In this document: positions 8,483 to 16,676 of the stretch, piece after piece | Layout of the letters: every line of letters begins with the position of its first letter | Numbering within the stretch: position 1 is the stretch's first letter | Assembly (NCBI GenBank): GCA_958352845.1 | Contig: CATWQC010000021.1 | Span: forward strand, 1 to 31,562 | DNA length: 31,562 bases | Reading direction: 5' to 3' | Source: an uncultured Collinsella sp. | GTDB lineage: Bacteria > Actinomycetota > Coriobacteriia > Coriobacteriales > Coriobacteriaceae | The notes under the pieces: model-generated | What the model saw: only the letters and a program-made list of their open reading frames with translations | The model's database searches: none | What the model was told of the DNA's origin: nothing | Made by a program: the position numbers and the translations under genes

Positions 8483-9401
8483 CACGCGTATCCACATCGA
8501 CGAGGCGAGGCTCGGGCGTGTCCAAAAGCAGGACCGCTTCGCCACGGGCGTGTTGACGGCGATCGTCGCCATCGTCATGCTCATAGTCGTCTCCATGGTG
8601 GCCTATATCCTGTTCGAGGGCATCTCGACGCTGTTCCAGCCGGGCTTTCTCACGGAGCCGTCGCGCGCCAACGGAACGCAGGGCGGCGTGCTCTACCAGC
8701 TGTTCGACTCGTTCTACCTGCTGCTGATCACCCTGATCATCTCGGTGCCCATCAGCCTGGGTGGCGCGGTCTTTTTGGTTGAGTACGCGCCGGACGGACC
8801 CATCCGCGACATCGCCTCCACCGCCATCGAGACGTTGTCCTCGCTGCCTTCCATCGTCGTCGGCATGTTCGGTTTTCTGGTGTTCTCGGTGCAGCTGGGC
8901 TGGAAGTACTCCATCATCTCCGGCGCCGTCGCGCTCACCATGTTCAACATCCCCATCCTGGTGCGCGTGATCCAGCAGGCGCTCGAGGACGTGCCGCAGG
9001 CCCAGCGCGATGCGTGCCTGGCCATGGGCCTCACTCGCTGGGAGGCCACGCTGCACATCCTGATCCCCGAGGCCATGCCTGCCATCGTGACGGGCATCGT
9101 GCTTTCGGCCGGTCGCGTGTTTGGCGAGGCCGCAGCACTGCTTTTTACCTCGGGTATGAGCTCGCCGGTTCGCCTGAACTTCTTGAGCTTTAACCTGTCG
9201 AGCCCCACCTGCGCTTGGAACGTGTTCCGTCCCGGCGAGTCGCTCGCCGTGCACATCTACAAGATCTATGGCGAGGGCAGCCCCGAGGCCCAGCAGATCG
9301 TCTGGGGCACCGCTGCACTGCTGATGATTTGCGTGCTGCTGTTTAACGTAATCGCCCGCATTGTGGGCAAGCAACTGGCAAGGAAGATGACGGCCGAATG
9401 A
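8475..9401 (+). CDS. pstA: Phosphate ABC transporter permease PstA
   Basis: Second channel subunit, 308 residues, translated from a GTG that overlaps the end of pstC. A long cytoplasmic N-terminus of about 24 residues precedes the first membrane helix (GVLTAIVAIVMLIVVSMVAYILF begins near residue 25). The signature ETLSSLPSIVVGMFGF and the EAA loop DVPQAQRDACLAMGLTRWEA mark it as PstA. Its stop codon overlaps the start of pstB (ATGA at 9398-9401), so the three downstream cistrons are tightly coupled. Confidence 0.95.
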   Translation: MASTRIHIDEARLGRVQKQDRFATGVLTAIVAIVMLIVVSMVAYILFEGISTLFQPGFLTEPSRANGTQGGVLYQLFDSFYLLLITLIISVPISLGGAVFLVEYAPDGPIRDIASTAIETLSSLPSIVVGMFGFLVFSVQLGWKYSIISGAVALTMFNIPILVRVIQQALEDVPQAQRDACLAMGLTRWEATLHILIPEAMPAIVTGIVLSAGRVFGEAAALLFTSGMSSPVRLNFLSFNLSSPTCAWNVFRPGESLAVHIYKIYGEGSPEAQQIVWGTAALLMICVLLFNVIARIVGKQLARKMTAE

Positions 9402-10270
9402 GCGAGATGAATGTAACGCCCGCAACCGAAGCGGCATCGTCCGACACCCGGGACTTCCTGTCGAGCGTGGGGGAGAGCGAGAAGCGCGTGCGCGTGAGCG
9501 GCAAGGCCGTGAGCGACGAGGTTGTGCTCTCCACCAAGGACGTCAACGTGTACTATGGCGACCACCATGCACTGCACAATACGTCGCTCGACTTCCACAA
9601 GGGCGAGATCACGGCGCTCATCGGGCCTTCGGGCTGCGGTAAGTCGACCTTCTTACGCAGCCTCAACCTGATGAATCGCGAGATTCGCGGCTGCCGCGTG
9701 GAGGGCGAGATCAACTATCGCGGGCGCAATGTAAACACCAAGACCGAAAACACCTACGAGCTGCGCCGTTCCATTGGCATGGTGTTCCAGCAGCCCAACC
9801 CGTTCCGCAAGTCCATTCGCGACAACATCACGTTTGCGCCTAAGCGCCACGGCATCACCGACCGCGACGAGCTCGACCGCATGGTCGAGGAAAGCCTGCG
9901 CGGCGCGGCGCTTTGGGACGAGGTCAAGGACAAGCTCGACAAGAGCGCCTACGCGCTTTCGGGCGGCCAGCAGCAGCGTCTGTGCATTGCGCGCACGCTG
10001 GCGCTCAACCCCGACGTGATCCTGTTTGACGAGCCCTGCTCGGCGCTCGACCCCATCTCGACGTTGGCGATCGAGGACCTTATGTCGTCGATCGTGGCCG
10101 ACCGCGCCATTGTCATCGTGACGCACAACATGGAGCAGGCGTCGCGCGTGTCCAACCGCACGGCGTTCTTCTACATGGGCGATATGGTCGAGTACGACGA
10201 GACTGACGAGATTTTCCAACGGCCCAAGGATAAGCGGCTGAATGATTACCTCACCGGCATGTTCTCCTAG
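9398..10270 (+). CDS. pstB: Phosphate ABC transporter ATPase PstB
   Basis: The ATPase powering phosphate import, 290 residues. Complete motifs: Walker A GPSGCGKST (about residues 75-83), Q-loop VFQQPNPF, signature LSGGQQQR, Walker B VILFDEP and H-loop VTHNM. Most PstB proteins are about 250-260 residues; this one carries a 40-residue polar N-terminal extension rich in Ser, Glu and Asp before the first strand. If translation really begins inside the extension the overlap with pstA would be lost, so 9398 is favoured. phoU, often the next gene, is absent: an intrinsic terminator follows instead. Confidence 0.95.
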   Translation: MSEMNVTPATEAASSDTRDFLSSVGESEKRVRVSGKAVSDEVVLSTKDVNVYYGDHHALHNTSLDFHKGEITALIGPSGCGKSTFLRSLNLMNREIRGCRVEGEINYRGRNVNTKTENTYELRRSIGMVFQQPNPFRKSIRDNITFAPKRHGITDRDELDRMVEESLRGAALWDEVKDKLDKSAYALSGGQQQRLCIARTLALNPDVILFDEPCSALDPISTLAIEDLMSSIVADRAIVIVTHNMEQASRVSNRTAFFYMGDMVEYDETDEIFQRPKDKRLNDYLTGMFS

Positions 10271-10325
10271 TCCGGGACATGCTTGAGGCCCGCGGCGGCC
10301 ACGGTTGCCGCGGGACTGATTGGAG

Positions 10326-10363
10326 AGGCGGGTCATCTCTTTTGGGAGATGGCCCGCCTTTTT
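10326..10363 (+). terminator. Intrinsic terminator of the pst operon
   Basis: A 14-bp stem with one wobble pair (10326-10339 with 10346-10359) runs into TTTTTGC. A second GC-rich hairpin lies just upstream (CCCGCGGC 10289-10296 with GCCGCGGG 10307-10314), with no T-run, perhaps stabilising the 3' end. Confidence 0.85.
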
Positions 10364-10380
10364 GCTCTGCGACCGAAACG

Positions 10381-10415
10381 ACCGCCACAAAGGGGACAGG
10401 CGCCTTCGTGGTGGT
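10381..10415. repeat. Palindromic repeat related to 23020-23054
   Basis: ACCGCCACAAAGG and CCTTCGTGGTGGT pair over 13 bp with one mismatch and one wobble, around GGACAGGCG. The same arms and a similar loop (containing CCTGTCC on the opposite sense) recur at 23020-23054. It lies about 60 nt before the Uup-like gene, near a possible -10 (TATCAT, 10435-10440). Confidence 0.65.
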
Positions 10416-10475
10416 TTGGGGTGGGGCTCGCTGCTATCATGGACAACGTTGAATTTCTACGAAGGAGCAGGGCAT

Positions 10476-12335
10476 ATGGCGATTCTTTTGGGATGCGATT
10501 CCGTCAGCCTAGAGTTTCCCACCAAGCATATTTTCGATAGCGTGACGCTCGGCGTGGGCGAGGGCGACCGCATTGGTATTGTCGGCAAAAACGGCGACGG
10601 CAAGTCGACGCTGCTGAGCGTGCTCGCCGGCACGCTGGAGCCCGATGACGGGCGCGTGACGCACCGTCGCGGCACCACGATCGGTCTGCTCGGCCAAAAG
10701 GACAACCTGGTCGATACCGACACCGTGCACCATGCCGTCGTGGGCGACACGCCCGAGTACGAGTGGGCGTCGAGCCCCCGCACGCGCCAGATTCTGGCCG
10801 GCCTTATTAGCGATGTGCCCTGGGAGGGCACGGTGGGCGAGCTTTCGGGCGGCCAGCGCCGTCGCGTGGACCTCGCGCGCCTGCTGATCGGCGACTACGA
10901 CGTGCTCATGCTCGACGAGCCCACCAACCACCTGGACATGCGCACCATCAACTGGCTCGCGCGTCACTTAAAGGCCCGCTGGCAGCGTGGCCAGGGCGCC
11001 ATGCTCGTGGTCACGCATGACCGTTGGTTCTTGGACGAGGTCTGCACCAGTATGTGGGAGGTCCACGACGGCCAGGTCGATCCCTTCGAGGGCGGTTACT
11101 CCGCATATATCCTGCAGCGCGTGGAGCGCGACCGCATGGCCGCGGTTACCGAGGAGCGCCGTCGCAACATGGCGCGCAAGGAGCTCGCGTGGCTGAGCCG
11201 CGGCGCCCAGGCGCGTTCCACCAAGCCCAAGTTTCGTGTTGATGCCGCTCGCGAGCTGATCGCCGACGTGCCGCCCGTGCGTGACGAGCTGGAGCTCAAG
11301 CGCCTCGCCGTGAGCCGCCTAGGCAAGCAGGTTATCGACGTGGTCGACGTGGACGCCGGCTATGCGGATGCCGGCGGCGCGCCCAAGCAGGTGCTCTCCG
11401 ATGTGACCTGGCTCATTGGTGCGGGCGACCGCTATGGTCTTTTGGGTGAGAATGGCGCTGGCAAGTCGACGCTGCTTGACGTGATCCAGGGCAAGATTGA
11501 ACCCACGCGCGGCCGCGTGAAGATTGGTCAGACAGTGCGCTTTGGCGTGCTGTCGCAGCAGCTCGAGGAGCTCAAGCCCTACATGGGCGACACGATTCGC
11601 GAGGTGCTCGGCAACTATAAGAAGTACTACGTCATCGACGGCAAGGAGACTTCGCCCGAGAAGCTCTGCGAGCGTCTGGGCTTTACGACGCAGCAGCTCT
11701 GGAGCCGCATCGGCGATCTTTCGGGCGGTCAGCGCCGTCGCCTGTCGCTGTTGCTGACGATTCTGGACGAGCCCAACGTGCTCATCCTGGACGAGCCGGG
11801 CAACGACCTGGATACCGACATGCTCGCGATTGTCGAGGACCTGCTGGACGGCTGGCCCGGCACGCTGATCCTGGTGACGCACGACCGCTTTTTGATGGAG
11901 CGCGTGACCGACCAGCAGTGGGCGCTGCTCGACGGCCACCTGACGCATATGCCCGGCGGCGTCGACCAGTACCTGCGCCTGTGCAACGCTACCGCCGAGG
12001 GCGAGCCCGTGGGCGCGCCGAGCGCCAAGACCGGCACGTTCGACACCGGTGCCGCGGCAGCTGCGGCCGAAAAGCCCAAGTCGAGCGGTCAGCCCAACGG
12101 CCTGTCCAACGCCGAGCGCCAGAAGCTCCGCCGCGAGGTGAGTTCGCTCGAGCGCAAGATGGAGACGCAGCGCACCCGCGTTGAGGAGGCCGAGGCAGCA
12201 ATGGCCCAAGTCGATCCCACCAACTACACGGCGCTCGGCGAGCAGCAGGCAAAGATCGACGAGGCTCACGCTGCCATGGACGAGCTGGAGATGGCGTGGC
12301 TCGAGGCGAGCGAAAAGCTCGAGGGCGAGGAGTAG
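10476..12335 (+). CDS. ABC-F family ATPase, Uup-like
   Basis: ABC-F proteins are soluble twin-ATPase factors that act on the ribosome rather than in transport. The 619-residue protein has two nucleotide-binding domains. The first has Walker A GKNGDGKST (37-45), LSGGQRRR near 124 and LMLDEPTNHLD near 150. The second has GENGAGKST near 325, LSGGQRRR near 416 and LILDEPGNDLD near 440. A charged coiled-coil tail (about 540-617), rich in Glu, Lys and Ala, matches the C-terminal domain typical of Uup, and NDLD in the second Walker B also resembles Uup. Start is set by GAAGGAG before ATG 10476. Antibiotic-resistance ABC-F subfamilies cannot be fully excluded but the tail argues for the housekeeping type. 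Confidence 0.88.
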   Translation: MAILLGCDSVSLEFPTKHIFDSVTLGVGEGDRIGIVGKNGDGKSTLLSVLAGTLEPDDGRVTHRRGTTIGLLGQKDNLVDTDTVHHAVVGDTPEYEWASSPRTRQILAGLISDVPWEGTVGELSGGQRRRVDLARLLIGDYDVLMLDEPTNHLDMRTINWLARHLKARWQRGQGAMLVVTHDRWFLDEVCTSMWEVHDGQVDPFEGGYSAYILQRVERDRMAAVTEERRRNMARKELAWLSRGAQARSTKPKFRVDAARELIADVPPVRDELELKRLAVSRLGKQVIDVVDVDAGYADAGGAPKQVLSDVTWLIGAGDRYGLLGENGAGKSTLLDVIQGKIEPTRGRVKIGQTVRFGVLSQQLEELKPYMGDTIREVLGNYKKYYVIDGKETSPEKLCERLGFTTQQLWSRIGDLSGGQRRRLSLLLTILDEPNVLILDEPGNDLDTDMLAIVEDLLDGWPGTLILVTHDRFLMERVTDQQWALLDGHLTHMPGGVDQYLRLCNATAEGEPVGAPSAKTGTFDTGAAAAAAEKPKSSGQPNGLSNAERQKLRREVSSLERKMETQRTRVEEAEAAMAQVDPTNYTALGEQQAKIDEAHAAMDELEMAWLEASEKLEGEE

Positions 12336-12341
12336 GCGAGA

Positions 12342-13112
12342 ATGATCAAAGCCGCGTTTTTCGATATCGACGGCACGCTGCTGAGCTTTAAGACCCACCG
12401 GATTCCGGCGTCGGCGCAGCAGGTGCTCGACAGCTTTCACGAGCAGGGGATCGCGTGCGTGATCGCCACGGGCCGTCCGACCTACCAGATGCCGGACTGG
12501 CTGTTCGACCTGGGCTGGGATGCGTACATTACGCTTTCGGGCCAGCACTGCTTTGATGCCGAGGGGGTTTACCGCAGCTGCCCGATCGATTCGGACGACG
12601 TCGCGGTGATTGTGGACCAGGTGGCGCAGGGGCGCTACGACTCGCTGTGCATGCAGGGCGAGAACTCGTTTGTGAACCGCCTGTCCGAGCGCGTGGTGAC
12701 GGCTGGCAGCAACGCGGGAATCGTCTACCACGAGGAGCCGTTTGAGCACGCCTTTGACGCACCGGTCTACCAGTTCTGCGCCTTTGTGGACCCTGACGAC
12801 GAGCATATCGTGACCGATGCCGTGTCGCATTCGCTCACCACGCGCTGGTGCGACCTGTTCTGTGACATTATTCCCGCTAACGGCGGCAAGGACCTGGGCG
12901 TGGCGGCGACGCTGGAGCGCCTGGGCATCGACGCGAGCGAGGCGATTGCCTTTGGCGACGGCGAGAACGACCTGTCGATGTTTGCCGCCGTGGGCACTAG
13001 TGTGGCCATGGGCAACGCGCAGGAGACTGTGAAGGCCGCAGCGACCTACGTTACGACCGCCGTAGACGATGACGGCATCTACAACGCCGCGAAGCACTTT
13101 GGACTCGTGTAG
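12342..13112 (+). CDS. Cof-type HAD-IIB phosphatase
   Basis: A 256-residue HAD phosphatase with the large C2B cap of the Cof/YidA group, enzymes that hydrolyse various sugar phosphates or cofactor phosphates. Motif I is FFDIDGTLLS (residues 6-15), motif II is within VIATGRPT, the motif III lysine is in NGGKDLGV and motif IV is GDGENDLSMF. It starts six bases after the ABC-F stop codon and is surely cotranscribed with it; GGCGAG before the ATG is a modest ribosome binding site. Substrate is not predictable from sequence. Confidence 0.9.
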   Translation: MIKAAFFDIDGTLLSFKTHRIPASAQQVLDSFHEQGIACVIATGRPTYQMPDWLFDLGWDAYITLSGQHCFDAEGVYRSCPIDSDDVAVIVDQVAQGRYDSLCMQGENSFVNRLSERVVTAGSNAGIVYHEEPFEHAFDAPVYQFCAFVDPDDEHIVTDAVSHSLTTRWCDLFCDIIPANGGKDLGVAATLERLGIDASEAIAFGDGENDLSMFAAVGTSVAMGNAQETVKAAATYVTTAVDDDGIYNAAKHFGLV

Positions 13113-13127
13113 CTGCGACCCGGCACT

Positions 13128-13163
13128 TGGGGACACTCCTTGCGGGGCGTGTTCCCATTTTGT
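13128..13163 (+). terminator. Terminator after the uup-cof operon
   Basis: TGGGGACAC (13128-13136) pairs with GTGTTCCCA (13149-13157) with one wobble, followed by TTTTGTTTTC. It separates the operon from the DtxR-family gene. Confidence 0.6.
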
Positions 13164-13190
13164 TTTCGTCCCGCTCGTTTTGTGAAACAC

Positions 13191-13245
13191 GGCTAACTTT
13201 TAGGCAAAGTAGTAAGACATGGGCAACTTTTGCGGTAAAGTAAGC
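13191..13245 (+). promoter_or_regulatory. Tandem operator-like dyads upstream of the DtxR-family gene
   Basis: Two related ~25-bp direct repeats (13191-13215, 13221-13245) each contain the dyad ACTTT-N5/6-AAAGT (13196-13210 and 13226-13241). They end about 50 nt before the regulator's start, a fitting place for autoregulation. The stretch CATGGGCAACTTTTG (13218-13232) recurs with one change in the promoter of the metal exporter at 19666. Confidence 0.55.
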
Positions 13246-13294
13246 CGTGGAAAGTATCCAACGGCTAACTAGCAATCATCGCGAAAGGCGGCCC

Positions 13295-13684
13295 ATGGCC
13301 CTACGTGAATCCGGAGAAGACTATCTCGAATCGATCTACGTTCTGTCGGAACGTCAGGGCATCGTGCGCTCGATCGACGTTGCGGAGTACCTCGGCGTAA
13401 CCAAGGCGAGCGTTTCCAAGGCCATGGCGACGCTGGAAAGCAACGGCTATGTCGAAATGGGCAAGCGCGACGTTCATCTGACGGAGCGTGGTCTGGAGGT
13501 CGCGCGCCAAATGTGGGAACGTCACTGCTTTTTCGTGGGGCTGCTGGAGGATGCGGGTGTTTCGGCTGAGGTCGCGTCGCAAGAGGGCTGCCACATGGAG
13601 CACTGCCTGAGCGAGGAGAGCTTTGAGAAGCTAAGGTCGATGTTGGGCCGGGAAGATGTTGCGGGCCCAACAACGGAAGCCTAA
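13295..13684 (+). CDS. DtxR/MntR-family metal-dependent transcriptional repressor
   Basis: This 129-residue protein has the winged helix (SIDVAEYLGVTKASVSKAMATLESNGYV, about 26-53) and dimerisation domain of the DtxR family, without the C-terminal SH3-like domain, so it has the short MntR-like layout. Primary metal ligands align residue for residue with MntR: D9, E12, H77, E102 and H103. However, position 99 is Cys as in DtxR/IdeR, not Glu as in MntR. The metal specificity (Fe or Mn) is therefore ambiguous. Start at 13295 follows GAAAGG; an in-frame ATG at 13247 lies next to the operator repeats and is disfavoured. Probable targets: itself and possibly the exporter at 19767. Confidence 0.9.
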   Translation: MALRESGEDYLESIYVLSERQGIVRSIDVAEYLGVTKASVSKAMATLESNGYVEMGKRDVHLTERGLEVARQMWERHCFFVGLLEDAGVSAEVASQEGCHMEHCLSEESFEKLRSMLGREDVAGPTTEA

Positions 13685-13820
13685 TTGACCCCCAGTAGCG
13701 CGGAGTTCGCGCAAAGCGCGAACCAGCGACCGGGACCAGTAGCCCCACCAACAAAGTTCAATTCAGACAAGGAACCCCGCCAGCAAGCGATGCCCAAGAA
13801 CCTTCAGCTGTGTCAATGCA

Positions 13821-13947
13821 GGCCGGGACCGGGTTTGGTTTTGAAAACACTCCGCAGCGCGAGGCCCGTCTTTCCGTTGCTCCGCAGGAGCAGGAAAGAC
13901 GGGCCTCATGCGCGAGGACGTTTTCAAAACCAAACCCGGTCCCGGCC
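13821..13947. repeat. 127-nt nested palindrome
   Basis: Outer arms of 28 bp (13821-13848 and 13920-13947) are perfect complements. Inside, a 15-bp perfect stem (13861-13875 and 13893-13907) encloses a 6-bp hairpin TGCTCC-GCA-GGAGCA (13878-13892). It lies between the convergent DtxR and P-type ATPase genes. A separate 8-bp hairpin (13705-13723) lies on its left. No T-tract follows on either strand, so it is more than a standard terminator; a MITE- or REP-like element or a bidirectional transcription block are possible. Confidence 0.9.
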
Positions 13948-13962
13948 GGACGGCCACGTATG

Positions 13963-15915
13963 CTACAGGTTCTTAACACCCATCGCGCGCATGGCGTTCA
14001 GAATGGCGATGATCGCCACGCCTACGTCGCCGAACACGGCAAGCCACATGTTGGCGATGCCCAGTGCCGCAAGCACCAGAATCAGCAACTTAATACCCAG
14101 CGCAAAGATGATGTTCTGCCAGACAATCGCCATGGTCTTTCGTGCCACGCGGATCGCGCGGGAAATGTTGGACGGCTTGTCGTCCATGAGCACAACGTCG
14201 GCGGCCTCAATCGCGGCGTCGGAACCCATAGCGCCCATGGCAATGCCAACGTCCGCGCGGGTGAGCACGGGCGCATCGTTGATGCCGTCGCCGACAAAGG
14301 CGAGCTTGCCCTTGCCCGATTCGGCTGCCAGCAATGCCTCGACGCGCTCGACCTTGTCGCCCGGCAGCAGCTGCGCGTGGAACTCGTCGAGCCCCAGCTG
14401 CTTGGCCACCGCAGCAGCCACTTCCTCGCGGTCGCCCGTGAGCATAACGGTGCGCTTAACGCCGGCGGCGTGCAGGTCGCGAATCGTCTGTTCGGCATCG
14501 GCCTTTATGGTGTCGGCAATCACGATGTGGCCGACATACACGCCGTCTACGAGCACGTGGAGGATCGTGCCGACAACCTCACAGTCCGGTGTTTCAACGC
14601 CGGCCGCGGCGAGCATCTTGGCGTTGCCGACGACGACATGCTTGCCGTCGATGGTCGCCGTCACGCCGTGGCCCGCGTCGTTGGCGGAGTCGCTAACGCG
14701 CTTGGGGTCGACCTCGCCCTGGTAGGCGACACGCACGGACTGCGCGATGGGATGGTCGGAGAACGACTCGGCAAGGGCGGCGACCTCGAGCAACGACTGC
14801 TCGGTATAGCCGGCTTCGGGGTGTACCGCCACGACCGAAAACGTGCCGTTGGTGAGCGTGCCGGTCTTGTCAAAGACGACGGTGTCCACATCGGCGAGCG
14901 TCTCGAGGTAGTTGGAGCCCTTGATGAGGACGCCCAGCTTGGATGCGCCGCCAATGCCGCCAAAGAAGCTGAGCGGGACGCTAATCACGAGCGCGCATGG
15001 GCAGCTGACGACCAGGAAGGTCAGGCCGCGCAGGATCCAGTCGGACCAGGCGCCGGTGACCAAGCCGCCGCCGAGCGCGAGCACCGCGGCAGCGCCGGTG
15101 ACGGCGGGCGTGTAGATGCGGGCAAAGCGCGTGATGAAGTTCTCGGTGCGCGCCTTCTTTTCGCTGGCGTTTTCTACGAGCTCCAGGACGCGCGCGACGG
15201 TGGATTCGCCAAATGGCTTGGTGGTGCGCACGTGGATGAGCCCCGTCATGTTGATGCAGCCGCTGATGATATCGTCGCCGGACTTGGCGGGGCGGGGAAC
15301 TGACTCGCCCGTGAGTGCGGCGGTGTCGAGCTGGGTTTCGCCCTCGACGATGACGCCGTCGATAGGCACGCGCTCGCCGGGCTTGACCACGATCACGGTG
15401 CCGACCGCGATGTCATCGGGGAAGACCTGTTCGAGTGAGCCGTCGGCTTGCTCGACGTTGGCGTAGTCGGGCGCGATGTCCATCATGGCGCTGATCGATT
15501 TACGGCTCTTGCCCACGGCGTATGCCTGGAACAGCTCGCCGACCTGGTAGAACAGCATGACGGCGGCGCCTTCGGCCATGTGCGGGTCGGTGTCGGGGAA
15601 GAGCACCATGGCAAACGCGCCGATGGTCGCGACGGCCATGAGGAAGCTCTCGTCGAACGCCTTGCCGCGGCGGATGTTGTTGTATGCCTTTTGGAGCACG
15701 TCGTAGCCGGCAATCAAAAAAGGCACGAGGAACAGTGTGAAGCTGGCGTAGATGTCGCCCGGGGTGCCGAATGCGGCAGTGAGGGTGCCGAGCTCATCGA
15801 GGGCGTACACCACCGCAAAAATGCCTAGCGCTACCAGGATACGATTGCGCGTATGCTCAAGGGACTCTTTCTTCTTACGCTTCTTCTTTTTCTTTTTGGG
15901 ATCGGCGGTGGTCAT
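13963..15915 (-). CDS. P1B-type Zn/Cd/Pb-translocating ATPase
   Basis: A heavy-metal exporting P-type ATPase of 650 residues. The CPC motif in the metal-binding helix (SCPCALVISVPLSFF, near 304), the phosphorylated aspartate in DKTGT (near 347), SDHPIA (the HP motif of the nucleotide domain) and GDGIND (near 541) are all present. The last helices hold GIKLLIL and FGDVGVA, whose Lys and Asp match the zinc/cadmium subgroup (ZntA/CadA). Unusually there is no N-terminal HMA domain; a lysine/arginine run (KKKKKKRKKK) takes its place, and the HMA domain is encoded separately upstream. ATG 15915 follows GGGAGG. Third gene of the ArsR locus, with its own operator-like site. Confidence 0.93.
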   Translation of the reverse strand: MTTADPKKKKKKRKKKESLEHTRNRILVALGIFAVVYALDELGTLTAAFGTPGDIYASFTLFLVPFLIAGYDVLQKAYNNIRRGKAFDESFLMAVATIGAFAMVLFPDTDPHMAEGAAVMLFYQVGELFQAYAVGKSRKSISAMMDIAPDYANVEQADGSLEQVFPDDIAVGTVIVVKPGERVPIDGVIVEGETQLDTAALTGESVPRPAKSGDDIISGCINMTGLIHVRTTKPFGESTVARVLELVENASEKKARTENFITRFARIYTPAVTGAAAVLALGGGLVTGAWSDWILRGLTFLVVSCPCALVISVPLSFFGGIGGASKLGVLIKGSNYLETLADVDTVVFDKTGTLTNGTFSVVAVHPEAGYTEQSLLEVAALAESFSDHPIAQSVRVAYQGEVDPKRVSDSANDAGHGVTATIDGKHVVVGNAKMLAAAGVETPDCEVVGTILHVLVDGVYVGHIVIADTIKADAEQTIRDLHAAGVKRTVMLTGDREEVAAAVAKQLGLDEFHAQLLPGDKVERVEALLAAESGKGKLAFVGDGINDAPVLTRADVGIAMGAMGSDAAIEAADVVLMDDKPSNISRAIRVARKTMAIVWQNIIFALGIKLLILVLAALGIANMWLAVFGDVGVAIIAILNAMRAMGVKNL

Positions 15916-15940
15916 GACTCGTATCCTCCCATTTGAATGA

Positions 15941-15996
15941 ATGAACACTCGCTCATATAATTTCGCGAGCAAAGGCCGCGGCAAGCGCGGCCTTGC
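15941..15996 (-). promoter_or_regulatory. ArsR-type operator before the ATPase, plus intercistronic hairpin
   Basis: ATGAACACTCGCTCATATAAT (15941-15961) differs by only two bases from the operator arm at 16680-16700, and shows the ATGA..TCAT dyad typical of ArsR/SmtB sites. Just upstream on the minus strand a 9-bp GC-rich hairpin (15972-15980 with 15986-15994, short TTT tail) may reduce readthrough from the HMA gene. So the ATPase seems to have both operon and private control. Confidence 0.65.
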
Positions 15997-16015
15997 AGGT
16001 TGGCGTAAACCCGGG

Positions 16016-16234
16016 CTAGAGAATGATCTCGCAGTCCGGTTCGGCGTCGGCCGTAAACTCTACAACGCGGTTGAGTACCTCGTCGAACTCGGCGTCATCG
16101 GCTTCGAGCGTCAACTTCTGGGTCATAAAGTTGACGGACACGGATTTGACGCCCTCGAGCTTGGCCAGCTCGTCCTGAAGCTCACGCGCGCAGTTGGCGC
16201 AGTCGATCTCGTCGAGTTTAAACTGCTTTTTCAT
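16016..16234 (-). CDS. Stand-alone heavy-metal-associated (HMA) domain protein
   Basis: A 72-residue ferredoxin-like HMA domain protein, the size of CopZ-type metallochaperones. The metal-binding motif is DCANC (C12 and C15), and the following SVSVNFMTQKLTLEADD matches strands and helix of the fold. Acidic residues cluster at the C-terminus (DAEPDCEIIL), including a third cysteine that might add a ligand. A good AAAGGAA precedes the start. It lies 63 nt after arsR and before the ATPase that lacks its own HMA domain, so it probably delivers Zn, Cd or a related metal to that pump. Confidence 0.9.
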   Translation of the reverse strand: MKKQFKLDEIDCANCARELQDELAKLEGVKSVSVNFMTQKLTLEADDAEFDEVLNRVVEFTADAEPDCEIIL

Positions 16235-16297
16235 GGTGGGTTCCTTTCTCTGTATTTGCGGCTTGGGTGCAGGCCGCGCTGGTACCGTGGTTGGTCG

Positions 16298-16663
16298 CTA
16301 TTCGCAGATGTGGCTCATGCCCTGGTTGAGCATGGTGTAGACGTGGTCGTCGGCGAGCGAGTAGAGGATATTGCGCCCGTCGCGCCGGAATTTAACCAGG
16401 TGCGACTGCTTGAGTGTGCGCAGCTGGTGCGACACCGCGGACTGCGAGGTTTCGGTCGCTTCGGCGATGTCTGCCACGCAGAGCTCGCGGCCCATGAGGG
16501 CATAGAGGATCTTGATGCGCGTGGTGTCGCTGAAGACCTTGAACAGGTCGGCGAGGTCGTAGAGAAGCTCCTCGTCGGGAAGGTCCTCGGGCGAGCAGGT
16601 GGTCGGGATCGCGGGTTCGGTGGCCTCGATGTCGGGTTTCGTTTCATCAACGCGGATGCTCAT
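16298..16663 (-). CDS. ArsR/SmtB-family metal-sensing repressor
   Basis: A 121-residue winged-helix repressor that should release DNA when it binds metal. The recognition region ELCVADIAEATETSQSAVSHQL (split across residues 60-81) is typical. Both regulatory sites can be read: a CadC-like ELCV cysteine (C62) and a complete alpha-5 zinc site D105-x-H107-x10-H118-x2-E121, the SmtB pattern, located at the extreme C-terminus. This predicts zinc sensing, perhaps also Cd or Pb. GAAAGGA precedes the start. It is first gene of the operon and sits behind a promoter carrying two operator arms. Confidence 0.94.
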   Translation of the reverse strand: MSIRVDETKPDIEATEPAIPTTCSPEDLPDEELLYDLADLFKVFSDTTRIKILYALMGRELCVADIAEATETSQSAVSHQLRTLKQSHLVKFRRDGRNILYSLADDHVYTMLNQGMSHICE

Positions 16664-16676
16664 TGCAATATCCTTT

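Noticed and set aside
11319..13190. 623-codon open frame antisense to the uup and cof genes
   Set aside because: The sense strand encodes complete ABC-F and HAD proteins; the antisense translation is His/Arg/Val-rich with no motif or fitting ribosome binding site.
13810..15303. 497-codon open frame antisense to the P-type ATPase
   Set aside because: It runs through the nested palindrome and over a gene with all P-type ATPase motifs; a shadow frame.
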